Below, piece by piece: positions 9,316 through 18,726 of a stretch of 64,000 nt of DNA. Position numbers and translations under genes: made by a program. The notes below the pieces were generated by a model. It was not told the origin of the DNA. It made no database searches and worked only from the letters and a program-made list of their open reading frames with translations. Location: positions 1,736,001 to 1,800,000 of the forward strand of contig NZ_CP089593.1 of assembly GCF_021249405.1 (NCBI RefSeq), in the 5' to 3' direction. The stretch's first letter is position 1, and each line of letters starts with the position of its first letter. Source of the DNA: Halobacterium zhouii (GTDB lineage Archaea > Halobacteriota > Halobacteria > Halobacteriales > Halobacteriaceae).

Positions 9316-10428
9316 ATGAACGCACCCGCGCTCGTCCAGTCCACGCTCGGGGACGAGGAGGTCGCGGCCCACGTCCCGCTGAAAGGCGAGGACGCCCTCT
9401 TCGTCACCGGGACGCGAACGCTCGTCTACACGGCTGAAGGCCTCATCAGCGACGAGAGCGTCACGGAGCACTCCCACGACGCCGAACGGATCCTCGTCAG
9501 CGACGGCCGCCGGAAGGCCAAGATCACGCTCGACTACGGACTCGACGGCGAAACGGAACTGTCGGTCCCTTCGGACGCACTCGACGACGCGCTCCACCCC
9601 ATCGTCGCCGGCGTGTTGAACGCCGCGGACGTCACACAACCCGGCGAGACCGTCAAGCGCACGTACCGCTTCAGCGAACTCACGATCGTCGTGACCAGCG
9701 ACCGCGTCGTGAAACACGTCGGCGCGGCCGTCTGGGAGGCCGAGTGCGAGCAGATCGGCTTCGACACCGTCACCGGCATCGACGTCGAGGAGGGGAGCGT
9801 CTCCAGCCAACTCGTCCTCGAGACCACGGGCCGAACGCAGCGCATCAAGGCCCCGAACGAGCAGTTCCGTGACGTGCGCGAAACCGTCGAGGACGCCGTC
9901 TATGCGTACCACGACGTGTCCGGCGCGGGCGAGTTCGAACAGTTGAACGTGAACGAGGAACCGTCGTCCGACGACAGCGGCAGCGAGGTGGAGTTCGGTG
10001 AGGGCGTCGACCCCATCGACACGAGTGGCATCGACGATGAACCACCAGAGGAGGCCTCGAGAGAAGCGACGGCGACGACCGGTGGCTCCGCGGACGCGTC
10101 AGGCGGGACGGAGACGACCGACGCCACGGCCGCCGACACCGGTGGAGCGGCCGCCAGTAAAGCGGGTGCCAGTGAAGCGGGCGGCGACGAAGCGAACGCC
10201 GAGCGCGACGAGTTCGCGTCCAGCGGCTTCGAGACCGCCACCTCGAAGGTCGAATCCGGGGTGAACCCGTCGGCGCTCGGCGCCGAACTCGACGAACTCG
10301 AGACCGTCGTCGAGGAGATGAGCGACGCCATCGAGAAGCAACGCGCGGTCCTCGACGCCCAGCAGGACGTCCTCGACGCCCACCGCGAGCGCCTCGCAGC
10401 GCTCCGCGAACTCGCGGCCGAGGAGTAG
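9316..10428 (+). CDS. Haloarchaeal conserved protein (DUF7115-like), C-terminal coiled coil
   Basis: A 370-residue soluble acidic protein. The N-terminal ~200 residues form a beta-rich domain (opening MNAPALVQSTLGDEEVAAHV, with repeated strands such as GTRTLVYTAEGLISDESV) that I associate, from memory, with DUF7115. Residues ~205-310 are a low-complexity Asp/Glu/Ser/Thr/Ala linker. The C-terminal ~60 residues (ELDELETVVEEMSDAIEKQR and onward) have a clear heptad pattern. ATG 9316 is chosen over an earlier frame that would run through the tRNA-Met. It is divergent from the tRNA by 93 nt. Function unknown. Confidence 0.72.
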   Translation: MNAPALVQSTLGDEEVAAHVPLKGEDALFVTGTRTLVYTAEGLISDESVTEHSHDAERILVSDGRRKAKITLDYGLDGETELSVPSDALDDALHPIVAGVLNAADVTQPGETVKRTYRFSELTIVVTSDRVVKHVGAAVWEAECEQIGFDTVTGIDVEEGSVSSQLVLETTGRTQRIKAPNEQFRDVRETVEDAVYAYHDVSGAGEFEQLNVNEEPSSDDSGSEVEFGEGVDPIDTSGIDDEPPEEASREATATTGGSADASGGTETTDATAADTGGAAASKAGASEAGGDEANAERDEFASSGFETATSKVESGVNPSALGAELDELETVVEEMSDAIEKQRAVLDAQQDVLDAHRERLAALRELAAEE

Positions 10429-10446
10429 CGCTTCCGCTGCCCCGTT

Positions 10447-10860
10447 TCACTCCCGGCCGGTCACCTTCCGCACGCAGGACGACCCGAACGGCCCGAGTTC
10501 CCCGCTGTCCAGGCGGACGAAGTGGCCCTCCGTTATCGACGCGCCACATCGCCGACACGAGAACTCGCCTTCCTTCGTGTACACGTCGGACTGGAAGGCC
10601 ACGTAGCCGCCGCCCTGCGGGTACACCTCGCCGCTGTCGCGTTCGATGACGCCGCGGCGCTCGGCCGCCTCCAGAATCTCCCGGGTCGTGCGCGGATGGG
10701 TCGTCACCGTCTCGACGCGGTCGATGGCGTCCGCCACGGACAGCGACCCGAACTCGAGTTTCGAGAGGAGTTCCACCCCCATCTCGACGGGGTCGGCTGG
10801 CTCCTCGCTCGCGTCCGCGGGGTCCTCGACGGGGGAGTCTGGGTCGTCGCCGTCGACCAT
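10447..10860 (-). CDS. Small zinc-finger protein (DUF5830-like)
   Basis: 137 aa. After an acidic, disordered N-terminus (~1-25) there is a helical, winged-helix-like segment with TTREILEAAERRGVIERDSG (residues ~58-77), then a putative metal site made of Cys102, Cys105 (CRRC), His113 and Cys129 (GSSCVRKV). The arrangement suggests a DNA-binding or regulatory protein. The DUF5830 label is recalled rather than searched. It converges with the preceding gene with only 18 nt between stops. Cytoplasmic, function unknown. Confidence 0.7.
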   Translation of the reverse strand: MVDGDDPDSPVEDPADASEEPADPVEMGVELLSKLEFGSLSVADAIDRVETVTTHPRTTREILEAAERRGVIERDSGEVYPQGGGYVAFQSDVYTKEGEFSCRRCGASITEGHFVRLDSGELGPFGSSCVRKVTGRE

Positions 10861-10979
10861 ACGGGCACTGCGTCGAGCGGGCGCTTAACGGTTGTGCGAG
10901 CGGCCTCGTCGGCGCGCGCCGGCCTGGCAGGACGTGGAGATGAACACGCATAAGCGCCTGCCCAGGGTAGCCGACGCCG

Positions 10980-11621
10980 ATGAAGCGGTACGCGTTCGGC
11001 GGCGCACTCGCCGTGTTGCTCGTGGTCGCCGTGGTGTTCCGCCCGGACCGCGCGCTCGGCGTCCTGCGAGCGGCGGTCACCAGTCCGTGGTTCCCCGTCT
11101 TCCTCGTCGGCCTGTACGCAGTTCGTCCGTTCCTCGGGTGGCCAATCAGCCTGCTCTCGGCGCTCGTCGGCTACCGGTACGGCGTGGTCGTCGGCGTGCC
11201 GCTGGCGCTCGTGGGAGCCGTCGCGACCAGCCTGCCACCGTTCTACGCCGGCGCTCGCGCGCCCGCCGACGGTCGCCTGTTCGGCCGGTTCGTCGACGGG
11301 AGCGAGCGCTACTTCGAGGCCACGGGCGGCCTCCGCGGCCTCGTCGCGGCGCGGTTCGCGCCCACACCGCCGGAAGCCGTCTCCGCGGCCGCCGGCGCTG
11401 GCGGCCTCACCCTCCGGTCGTTCGCGCTCGGCACGCTCGTCGGGGAACTGCCCTGGGTGGTCGCGATGGTGGCGCTCGGCAGCGGTCTGGACGCGTTCAC
11501 CGTGGACGCCGCGGAACTCGACTGGCGACTCGTCGCGGGCGGCGTGCTCGCGTGCGCACTGCTGGTCAGTCCCGTCGCGTACCGCGCGTGGCGTGAGCGA
11601 CGCGCCAGCAGTGAACAGTGA
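10980..11621 (+). CDS. TVP38/TMEM64 (VTT/DedA-like) family membrane protein
   Basis: 213 aa with about five or six hydrophobic segments. The central region contains the VTT-domain pattern: FLGWPISLLSALVGYRYGVV, then ATSLPPFYAGARAPADGRL, and AARFAPTPPEAVSAAAGAGG followed by SFALGTLVGELPWVVAMVALG, corresponding to the conserved R-x-x-P and G-x-x-x-P segments. DedA-superfamily proteins are implicated in lipid scrambling and membrane homeostasis; the exact role in archaea is unknown. Start ATG 10980 immediately precedes the first helix. Monocistronic. Confidence 0.83.
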   Translation: MKRYAFGGALAVLLVVAVVFRPDRALGVLRAAVTSPWFPVFLVGLYAVRPFLGWPISLLSALVGYRYGVVVGVPLALVGAVATSLPPFYAGARAPADGRLFGRFVDGSERYFEATGGLRGLVAARFAPTPPEAVSAAAGAGGLTLRSFALGTLVGELPWVVAMVALGSGLDAFTVDAAELDWRLVAGGVLACALLVSPVAYRAWRERRASSEQ

Positions 11622-11645
11622 CCGCTCGAAGCGATGCAGCGCGTC

Positions 11646-11819
11646 TCAGAACGTGAAGGGGTCACTGCAGTCGACGATGACGCCGTGTTGCGGGCAGACG
11701 TACTTGCAGTGGCGTTTGAACATCGACGCTCCGCACAGCGGACATCCGCGGCCGCCGTGGTCGCCCTCGCTCCCCCGGGCAGCATCCTTCCCACCTGATT
11801 CACCGCACTTACCGGCCAT
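11646..11819 (-). CDS. 57-aa zinc-finger microprotein (HVO_2523-type)
   Basis: Encoded on the minus strand from ATG 11819 to a TGA at 11646. It has a Gly-rich polar start, then GCPLCGASMFKRHCKYVCPQ followed by HGVIVDC, giving CxxC, HC, C and further Cys/His residues for one zinc site. I recall a haloarchaeal single-domain zinc finger family with the CPQHGV motif (HVO_2523 type); the assignment is from memory. Codon bias and motif density make a real gene likely. It converges with the VTT gene, 24 nt after its stop. Confidence 0.78.
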   Translation of the reverse strand: MAGKCGESGGKDAARGSEGDHGGRGCPLCGASMFKRHCKYVCPQHGVIVDCSDPFTF

Positions 11820-11943
11820 ACTGGCGCTTCGGACGGCGGTCGTATAGACGTGTTCGTCCCAAGACGGACAGGAAGCAACACAGGGAGAGCGAAAGCGGGT
11901 CGAACGAAGAACAGCAGAGAGTGGCGGTTATCGCGCGGTCAGG

Positions 11944-14900
11944 TCAGGCGCACTCGCTCCAGCCACACGACTCACAGGTCTTGCAGCCCTCGCTGAAGTA
12001 GAGGGACATCGACCCGCAGTCCGGGCACTCGGGGCTCTCGCCGGCCTCGATGAGCGACTGCGTCGCATCCTGGACGTCCTCACCAGTCGGTTCCGACAGC
12101 GCGTCGGCGCCGGCCGCGTCGGCCTGCGTGCCAGCGGTGTCGGCCTGCACTGGCCCGCCGTCCGTCTCGTGGTCGGTCGGCACGCCGCTGTCCACGGCTG
12201 TCTCGGTGTCCGCATCACCGGACTGGTCGGTGATCTCCGAGAGGCGCTTTTGCTGGGGGTAAGCCGCGCGGTCGACGTCGCCGTCGAGATAGCGGCGGAG
12301 CGCCGTCCCGAACGCGTCCGGGATGGAGTTCACCTGCTCGCCCTTGTCCCAGGCGACCTTCGGGCTGCGGATGCCCTGGAGTTTGTCCGCGATCTCCTCG
12401 GGGTCGACGCCCGAGCGCAGCGCCACGGAGATGGTCTTCGCGAGCGCCTCCGTGAACGAACCCGTGAACCCGCCGGAGTTGCCGGTGTTCGCGAACAGCT
12501 CGAACGGACGCTCGGCCTCGGGGTCCTCGTTGATGGTGACGTAGAGCTTCCCGTAGCCGGTGTCGACGCGCTGCGTGACGCCGTGCAGGAGGTCGGGGCG
12601 AGACTGCTTCTCGGCGTAGCCGCCCTCGAAGGCGTCCTCGCCGTGCTCGAAGAGCTCCCGGAGGTCCTCGCCGAACGCGGCCTGGACCTCCTCGCTGTCG
12701 AGGAAGCCCTCGATGCCGCCGAACGTCTCCTGGATGGTCTCGACCATCGCCTCGGCGGCCTCGTCCTCGTCCATGCCGGCGAACTCGGCGTTGTCCGCGC
12801 GCGTCGTGAGGACCTGCTTGCTGCGGGTGCCGTCGCGGTAGACGGTGACGCCCTTTCCGCCGTGGTCGTAGATGTAGCGGTACACCTCGTCCATGTCCGC
12901 TGCGGAGGCGTCGTTCGGGAAGTTACACGTCTTCGAGATGGCGGAGTCGACGCCCGCCTGACACGCACACTGCACGGCGGCGTGTTCCTTCCCGGAGAGG
13001 TCCGAAGTCACGACGAACAGTTCGCCGATGGCGTCCGGGACCGTCTCGAGGCCCTCGACGCCGTCGAAGGCGTTGTTCGCCATCTGCTCCTGAGCCTCCT
13101 GTTTGACGGCGTCCACGTCGAGGTCGTTGTCCTCCAGCGTGCGCAGGAAGTAGTCGTCGAACTCCACGAGCATCTCGTCGCCCTGCACGTCGTCGGAGAC
13201 GTTCTTGTAGTAGGCGACGTTGTAGATGGGCTCACAGCCGCCCGTGGTGTTGCCGACCATCGACGTGGTGCCGGTCGGCGCGATGGTCGTGGTGTTGTGG
13301 TTGCGGATGGCGTAGCCGTCGGCCCAGTTTTCCGCACTTTCGCCGGTGTGGTGTTCGAACCACTCGGCGTACTCGGTGGGGTTCGCGTACTTGGAGTTGT
13401 CCCACTCGTCGAAGCTCCCGCGCTCGGTCGCGAGGTCGTGGCTCGCGGCCTTCGACCCGTGGTCGATCTGGGTCATCACCTGGCGCGCGATCTCGTTACC
13501 CTCCTCGCTGCCGTACTCGACGCCGAGCTGGATGTAGAGCTGTGCCAGCCCCATCACGCCGAGACCGATCTTCCGCATCTCGGAGACCTTCTCCTCGATC
13601 TCGTCGACGGGGAAATCCGACATCGTGACGACGTTCTCGAGGAAGCGGGTCCCCATCTCGATGCGGTGGTCGAACTCCTCGTGGTCGAGCGCGTGGTCGA
13701 GGAACTGGTTGATTCCCTCCTCCAGGGTGTCGTAGTCGTGTTCCTCGCTCCAGACGCGCCAGTCCGGGGCGTCCTCGGCGGCGAGCGTCGAGAGGTTGAT
13801 GTGCCCGAGGTTGCAGGCCTCGTACTCCTCCAGGGGCTGCTCGCCGCAGGGGTTCGTCGCGAGGATGCGGTGCTCGGGGTGTTCCTCCACGTCGAAGGAG
13901 TGCTGTTTGTTGACGCGCTCGAGGTAGATGACGCCGGGTTCGCCGTTCTCGTGGGCGCCGTCGACGATGCGCTCCCAGAGCACGTCCGCGGGGATGGAGA
14001 GTTCCTCGCCGACCTCGACGTGCTCGCCGAGTCCGTACCGGGAGTACATCTCCTTCGTCTCCTCGGTGGCGATGTGGGGTTCCTCCGTGCGCGGGTTGGT
14101 GAACGTGTACTCCTCGCCCTCGTAGAGCGCCTCCATGAAGCCGTCCGTGACGCCGACGGAGATGTTGAAGTTAGAGAGGTGGCCTTCGACGGCGTTCCGC
14201 AGGTGCTTGGGCACCTTCCCGTCCTCGTCGATGAGTTCGCGGGCCTCCTCCAGAGCTTCGGAGAACTCCGTGTACGTGTAGTCGTCGGGGTCGTTGAGCT
14301 TGAGGGTGTGCGCGAGGCTGACGTCCTTGTTCTTGGCGTGGATGAACTCCACGACGTCCGGGTGGCTGACGCGCATCACGGCCATCTGTGCGCCGCGGCG
14401 CGCGCCGCCCTGCGCGATGGTCTCGCACATCTGGTCGAACGTCTCCATGAACGTCAGCGGGCCGGATGCGATGCCGCCCGTGGAGCCGACGGTGTCGCCG
14501 TACGGCCGGAGCTTCCAGAACGCGTACCCCATGCCGCCGCCGGATTGGAAGACCTCCGCGGCCTCCTGTGCGGTCTGGTGGATGTCCGTGATGTCGTCGC
14601 CCGGCGAGTCGACGAAACACGCCGACAGCTGCTGGAGTTCGTCGCCCGCGTTCATCAGCGTCGGGCTGTTCGGCATGAACGACAGATGCTCCATCAGGTC
14701 CTGGAACTCCGCTCGCACGCGCTCGACGTGCTCGCGGGCGCTCCCGGAGAGCTCCGGAACGACGGTGTCGTAGGCGAACTTGTTGACGTTGTCCTCGGTG
14801 AGTTCGACTGTCTCGTCGTCTCCGGGGGAGACGTCCTCGCCGAACACCTCGGTGGCGAGTTCGTCGCGGCGCGGGTGGTCGGGCTTTAGCTGGTCGGGCG

Positions 14901-15138
14901 TGACCTCGACCGGGTCGTCGGCTTCGTAGACGACCTCGGCGAGCGAGATGTTCTTCGCGACGCGCTCGAAGAGGTCGGTCTGGTCCTCGATCAACTCGCC
15001 GTCCGTGTTCTTCCGGAGGTAGCGAGCCGGGAGGATGTTCTGGTAGGCGTTGTCGGTCATGCGGTCGGCGAGCGTGTCGCCCGTGACGCGCTTGACCGGG
15101 AGCGTGAGTTCGTCCGCAGAGAGCTCCGGCGAACTCAT
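11944..15138 (-). CDS. nrdJ: Adenosylcobalamin-dependent (class II) ribonucleoside-diphosphate reductase
   Basis: Makes deoxyribonucleotides using a B12-generated thiyl radical, so it works without oxygen. 1064 aa, no intein visible. Markers include SACFVDSPGDD (redox Cys near residue 173), FQSGGGMGYAFWKLRPYGD, GGARRGAQMAVMRVSHPDV, and NPCGEQPLEEYEACNL near residue 430 with the thiyl-forming Cys and the N/E proton-relay residues. A second domain ends in a Cys-rich tail, CPDCGSMSLYFSEGCKTCES, needed for re-reduction. A low-complexity Asp/Thr/Ala linker (~residues 960-1025) precedes the tail. No B12 riboswitch was recognised upstream. Confidence 0.95.
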   Translation of the reverse strand: MSSPELSADELTLPVKRVTGDTLADRMTDNAYQNILPARYLRKNTDGELIEDQTDLFERVAKNISLAEVVYEADDPVEVTPDQLKPDHPRRDELATEVFGEDVSPGDDETVELTEDNVNKFAYDTVVPELSGSAREHVERVRAEFQDLMEHLSFMPNSPTLMNAGDELQQLSACFVDSPGDDITDIHQTAQEAAEVFQSGGGMGYAFWKLRPYGDTVGSTGGIASGPLTFMETFDQMCETIAQGGARRGAQMAVMRVSHPDVVEFIHAKNKDVSLAHTLKLNDPDDYTYTEFSEALEEARELIDEDGKVPKHLRNAVEGHLSNFNISVGVTDGFMEALYEGEEYTFTNPRTEEPHIATEETKEMYSRYGLGEHVEVGEELSIPADVLWERIVDGAHENGEPGVIYLERVNKQHSFDVEEHPEHRILATNPCGEQPLEEYEACNLGHINLSTLAAEDAPDWRVWSEEHDYDTLEEGINQFLDHALDHEEFDHRIEMGTRFLENVVTMSDFPVDEIEEKVSEMRKIGLGVMGLAQLYIQLGVEYGSEEGNEIARQVMTQIDHGSKAASHDLATERGSFDEWDNSKYANPTEYAEWFEHHTGESAENWADGYAIRNHNTTTIAPTGTTSMVGNTTGGCEPIYNVAYYKNVSDDVQGDEMLVEFDDYFLRTLEDNDLDVDAVKQEAQEQMANNAFDGVEGLETVPDAIGELFVVTSDLSGKEHAAVQCACQAGVDSAISKTCNFPNDASAADMDEVYRYIYDHGGKGVTVYRDGTRSKQVLTTRADNAEFAGMDEDEAAEAMVETIQETFGGIEGFLDSEEVQAAFGEDLRELFEHGEDAFEGGYAEKQSRPDLLHGVTQRVDTGYGKLYVTINEDPEAERPFELFANTGNSGGFTGSFTEALAKTISVALRSGVDPEEIADKLQGIRSPKVAWDKGEQVNSIPDAFGTALRRYLDGDVDRAAYPQQKRLSEITDQSGDADTETAVDSGVPTDHETDGGPVQADTAGTQADAAGADALSEPTGEDVQDATQSLIEAGESPECPDCGSMSLYFSEGCKTCESCGWSECA

Positions 15139-15500
15139 CGGTGATCCCCTCTCGACGCAGTCCGTGTAGTGGTGGTTTGCATGTTCATGGAATGGCTGAT
15201 ATCCGTTGGTACGTGACGACGACGTATTATTCGGACGGGCAGGTTAGTACCTTCGATGGGTTCGTTTCCTGCCGACTCGTCGCTGTGAAATCCGGTGTCA
15301 GTGCGTACCCCACAGGTACGGGCGTGGTTACAATAACCCTAGTCAAAGCGGACTGAAAGTGGACGGAGTCGGTACCAGAAACTGCCAGACTGCGCGCTGA
15401 TTTCAGTTTCACGAGCCTCGATAATCGCCGGACGGCGGAGTGTCGTCTCGCAGACCGGAGAGCCCCCAGACTGATAGTGCCCGGATTCGTGGCTCCGGGC
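15139..15500. other. Intergenic region upstream of nrdJ
   Basis: 362 nt between the nrdJ start and a small divergent membrane gene. It holds two small palindromes, GTACCCCACAGGTAC (15305-15319, interrupted) and GGTTACAATAACC (15326-15338), which could be operator sites for either gene. No convincing coding frame. Confidence 0.4.
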
Positions 15501-15695
15501 ATGTTGGCAACACCACTGGTGCTCGCGCTCGGCGGCCTCACATCGTCACCGGTTGGCACCCTGCTGGTCGCGCTGGTCGCCATCACCGCAATCGTCCTCG
15601 TCGGCCGCGTCGTCCTGAGTGTCGCGTGGAAACTGCTCCTCGTCGCCACCGCCGTCGTCGGCGCGGCGTGGATGGTGACGGCGTTCCTCGGGTAG
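15501..15695 (+). CDS. 64-aa two-helix membrane protein
   Basis: Starts at ATG 15501 (MLATPLVLALGGL). Two hydrophobic stretches cover most of the length: about residues 17-38 (LLVALVAITAIVLVGRVVLS) and 42-60 (KLLLVATAVVGAAWMVTAF). A GTG 24 nt upstream would add eight residues. Similar short membrane proteins are widespread in haloarchaea but remain uncharacterised. It converges with trpG, 24 nt before that stop. Confidence 0.6.
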   Translation: MLATPLVLALGGLTSSPVGTLLVALVAITAIVLVGRVVLSVAWKLLLVATAVVGAAWMVTAFLG

Positions 15696-15719
15696 AATCA
15701 GGGCCGAGTGAGCGGCGGG

Positions 15720-16307
15720 TCAGGCGTCCGCGAGGAAGTTCCGAATCACGTCGTGGCCGGCGCCCGTGAGCACGCTCTCCGGGTGGAACTGCACGCCGAC
15801 GAGCGGGTGTTCGCGGTGGCGCACCGCCATCGGGAGCGCACCCTCGGGAGTCGTCGCCGACACCTCGAAACAGCCCGGCACCTCGGTACACGCGAGCGAG
15901 TGGTAACGCGCCGCCGGGAACCCCTGCTCGACCCCCGCGAACACGCCCGACCCGTCGTGCTCGACCGGACTCGTCTTGCCGTGGACGGGCTCGGGCGCGC
16001 GCCCGACTCGCCCTCCGTACTCCTGGACCGCGGCCTCCATCCCGAGACAGACGCCGAGTGTCGGCACATCGGGGCTGACCTCGCGAAGCACAACGCTCGT
16101 CACGCCGACGTCGCGGTCGTTCTCTGGGTGTCCGGGACCAGGACTGACGACGATGGCGTCGGGGTTCGCGGCCCGCACGTCCTCGACGCTCGCGGTGTTC
16201 TTCAGCACCGTCGTCTCCGGACGCTCGCCACCCACGCGCTGTTCGGAGACGTACTCCACGAGGTTGTACGTGAACGAATCGAAGTTGTCCACGAACAGGA
16301 CGTTCAT
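15720..16307 (-). CDS. trpG: Anthranilate synthase component II (glutamine amidotransferase)
   Basis: Supplies ammonia from glutamine to TrpE for anthranilate synthesis. 195 aa. The class I amidotransferase triad is present: Cys87 in GVCLGME, His175 and Glu177 in VQFHPES. The oxyanion-hole motif SPGPGHP is at residues 55-61. Its start codon overlaps the trpE stop by 4 nt (ATGA), so translation is likely coupled. Last gene of the trpDFEG operon. Confidence 0.95.
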   Translation of the reverse strand: MNVLFVDNFDSFTYNLVEYVSEQRVGGERPETTVLKNTASVEDVRAANPDAIVVSPGPGHPENDRDVGVTSVVLREVSPDVPTLGVCLGMEAAVQEYGGRVGRAPEPVHGKTSPVEHDGSGVFAGVEQGFPAARYHSLACTEVPGCFEVSATTPEGALPMAVRHREHPLVGVQFHPESVLTGAGHDVIRNFLADA

Positions 16308-18085
16308 CGCTGTGGCCCCGGTTCTGCCGGCGCGCAGTCGTCCGAGTCGGCGTCGGATTCCTCGCGGACGCGCTCGATGGCGTCGAGCACGCCACGCATC
16401 TTGGATTCGGTCTCCTCGTACTCGGCGGCGGGGTCGCTATCCGCGACGACGCCCGCCCCGGCGCGCACGCGAACTGTATCCGTGCCGTCGTCCGCCGAAT
16501 CGTGTTCGACTGTCGCCGACCGGATGGCGATGGCGAACTCGGCGTCGCCCGTCCACGAAACGTAGCCCACACCGCCGCCGTAGATACCCCGAGAGTCGGA
16601 CTCCAGGTCGTGGACGTGCTCCATCGCGCGGACCTTCGGCGCGCCCGAGAGCGTGCCCGCCGGGAACGACGCGCGAACCGCATCGAAGGCGTCGGGCGAC
16701 CCCGACTCCCCCGCTCCCGAGCGTGGTCCAGCTACGTCCGCGTCGCCCGCGAGCGTTCCAGTCACCGTGGACTCGATGTGCTGGACGTGACTGTACTTCA
16801 GCACGCGCATGAACTCCGGCACGCGCACGCTCCCCGGTTCGCTGACGCGGCGCACATCGTTGCGCGCGAGGTCGACGAGCATCGCGTGCTCGGCGCGCTC
16901 CTTCTCGTCGGCGAGCATCTCGCCGGCGAGTCGCCGGTCCTCCACGGGACTACTGCCGCGCGGGCACGTCCCCGCGATGGGGTTGTTGACGACGGTGTCG
17001 TCGTGCACTGCGACGAGCGTCTCCGGACTCGCGCCGACGATGGTTCGGTCGCCGTGCGAAAGCAGGAACATGTACGGCGACGGGTTCGTCTCCCGGAGCG
17101 ACGCGTACAGCGCTCTCGGGTCGACGTCGCCGTCAAGTTCCCGCGTGCGCGAGACGACCGCCTGATACACCTCGCCGTCGAGCACGGCCTCCTTCGCGCG
17201 CTCCACCGCGTCCTCGTACTCGCTCCGGGAGCCCGCGCGCTCCGCGGTGATGGACACGCCGCCGAGCGAGGGGTCACCGGCCTCCGCGAGCACGTCCCGC
17301 ACTCGCGTTGCCTCCGCTCGCAGTCGATTGTACACCGCGTCTGGGTCGTCGCCGGGGCGGACGACAGGCGTGCAGACGAGCGAGATGTCGCCCGTCTCGC
17401 GGTCGAAGACGAGCGTCCGCGTCGTCACCACGAACTCCGCGTCCGGGAGCGGCGTCTCCGGGCGCTCCACGCCGACCTCGTCGAGCCAGAGGTCGTAGAC
17501 GGCGTCGTACGCGAGGAAACCGACGAGGCCGCCGTCGAGCAACTGGCGGTTCCCGTCCGGGAACCCGCGGCGCGGCGCGTCCGGGAGCACCTCCCGGAGG
17601 CGGTCGAGCACGTCCGCGCCACTGCCAGCCGAATCCGTGTCCCCGTCGGCAGCGCCACCGGCAGCACCGCCGAGCGACGCTGCCGCCGTCTGCTCCGCCC
17701 GGAGTGTCTGAACGTCCGTGCCGTCGGCGTCGACGGCGACGACTGCGTCGGGGTCGTAGCCGACGAACGAGTAGCGTGCGTGACGACGCGCGTTCGCGGA
17801 ATCCGACTCGTCCGCGCCATCCGGGCGGAACGCCCCGCCGGGATCACTCGCCGCGGTCTTCTCGGCGCTCTCCAGCAGGAACGAGTGGGAACCGTCGGCG
17901 AGCGCGTCGTACGCCGCGAGCGGCGACACGTCGACGTCGAGGGTCGCGGCGACGCGGACGACCGCCGGGCCGTCCGCTGCGTGCTCCGTGAACTCCTCGC
18001 GCGTGCAATCGAGAACTACGTCGTCCGCGCTCCCCGGGTCGTCCGCCGCGTCGCTCGCACACGCCTGGTCGTCCGCGCCCATCAC
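16304..18085 (-). CDS. trpE: Anthranilate synthase component I
   Basis: Condenses chorismate with ammonia to anthranilate. 593 aa, somewhat longer than bacterial TrpE because of acidic insertions (for example residues ~85-100 and ~460-475). The tryptophan-feedback motif LLES is at residues 70-73 (SFLLESAEK). The chorismate-binding C-terminal domain contains NPSPYMFLLSHGDRTIVGAS, IAGTCPRG, AEHAMLVDLARNDVRRV and the Asp/Glu-rich GAPKVRAMEHVHDLE. Overlaps both trpF and trpG by 4 nt. Feedback inhibition by tryptophan is inferred from the intact LLES site. Confidence 0.95.
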   Translation of the reverse strand: MMGADDQACASDAADDPGSADDVVLDCTREEFTEHAADGPAVVRVAATLDVDVSPLAAYDALADGSHSFLLESAEKTAASDPGGAFRPDGADESDSANARRHARYSFVGYDPDAVVAVDADGTDVQTLRAEQTAAASLGGAAGGAADGDTDSAGSGADVLDRLREVLPDAPRRGFPDGNRQLLDGGLVGFLAYDAVYDLWLDEVGVERPETPLPDAEFVVTTRTLVFDRETGDISLVCTPVVRPGDDPDAVYNRLRAEATRVRDVLAEAGDPSLGGVSITAERAGSRSEYEDAVERAKEAVLDGEVYQAVVSRTRELDGDVDPRALYASLRETNPSPYMFLLSHGDRTIVGASPETLVAVHDDTVVNNPIAGTCPRGSSPVEDRRLAGEMLADEKERAEHAMLVDLARNDVRRVSEPGSVRVPEFMRVLKYSHVQHIESTVTGTLAGDADVAGPRSGAGESGSPDAFDAVRASFPAGTLSGAPKVRAMEHVHDLESDSRGIYGGGVGYVSWTGDAEFAIAIRSATVEHDSADDGTDTVRVRAGAGVVADSDPAAEYEETESKMRGVLDAIERVREESDADSDDCAPAEPGPQR

Positions 18086-18726
18086 TCGACCACCGCAGGC
18101 CGCCGCGTCGCCGCCTCGACGAACTCGCGGACGGCATCGTGGTCCTTCGTTCCGCCGTCGGACTCGACGCCCGACGCGACGTCCACGGCGAACGGGTCGA
18201 CGGTTCCGACGGCCTCGCGGACGTTCTCCGGGGTGAGACCGCCGGCGAGCACGACCGGCGAGTCCACTGCGGCCGCGAACTCGCGCGTGGCGTCCCAGTC
18301 GTGTGTCCGTCCGGTGCCGCCGGCGCCCGACTCGTCGACGGAGTCCACGAGCAGGGCGTCGGCGACGCTGTCGTAGCGCGCAGCGTCCGGGTTCGTCGCG
18401 TCGACAGCCTGCACGACGCGCGGCGTCACGTTCGCAGACACGTAGGAGACGTCCCCCGGGGGCAGGTCGCCGTGCAACTGGAGGACGTCCGGACCGACCC
18501 GGGACGCGAGTTCGAGCGCTCGCTCCGGCGTGTCGGGCATCGCGACGAGCACCGTCGAGACGAACGGCGGCGCGCTATCGAGGAGGGAGGCAGCGCGGTC
18601 CACACCGACTTCTCTGGGCGAGTCGACGGGCACGTCGGCGACGACGCCGACCGCGTCCGCGCCCGCGTCGACCGCCGCGGCGAGGTCCGCTTCGCTCGTG
18701 AGTCCGCAGATCTTCACGCGCGTCAT
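18082..18726 (-). CDS. trpF: Phosphoribosylanthranilate isomerase
   Basis: TIM-barrel enzyme that converts N-(5-phosphoribosyl)anthranilate to CdRP. 214 aa. Catalytic Cys7 is in VKICGLTSEAD, and the catalytic Asp is in VVQAVDATN. The phosphate-binding loops VVLAGGLTPENV and VDVASGVESDGG are at the C-terminal side. Overlaps trpD and trpE by 4 nt each, within the trpDFEG operon. The order D-F-E-G differs from bacterial operons and is found in haloarchaea; trpC, trpB and trpA are not in this window. Confidence 0.95.
   Translation of the reverse strand: MTRVKICGLTSEADLAAAVDAGADAVGVVADVPVDSPREVGVDRAASLLDSAPPFVSTVLVAMPDTPERALELASRVGPDVLQLHGDLPPGDVSYVSANVTPRVVQAVDATNPDAARYDSVADALLVDSVDESGAGGTGRTHDWDATREFAAAVDSPVVLAGGLTPENVREAVGTVDPFAVDVASGVESDGGTKDHDAVREFVEAATRRPAVVE

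Noticed and set aside
12169-14889. A 906-codon open frame on the plus strand opposite nrdJ
   Set aside because: Antisense shadow of a highly GC3-biased gene; the minus-strand product is a textbook class II reductase with all catalytic motifs.
15139-15500. Cobalamin riboswitch upstream of nrdJ
   Set aside because: No B12-box-like sequence or matching junction pattern visible; only small palindromes that suit protein operators.
16502-18376. A 624-codon open frame opposite trpE/trpF
   Set aside because: Arg/His/Val-rich translation typical of the reverse complement of haloarchaeal genes; no domain, and it spans two well-supported genes.
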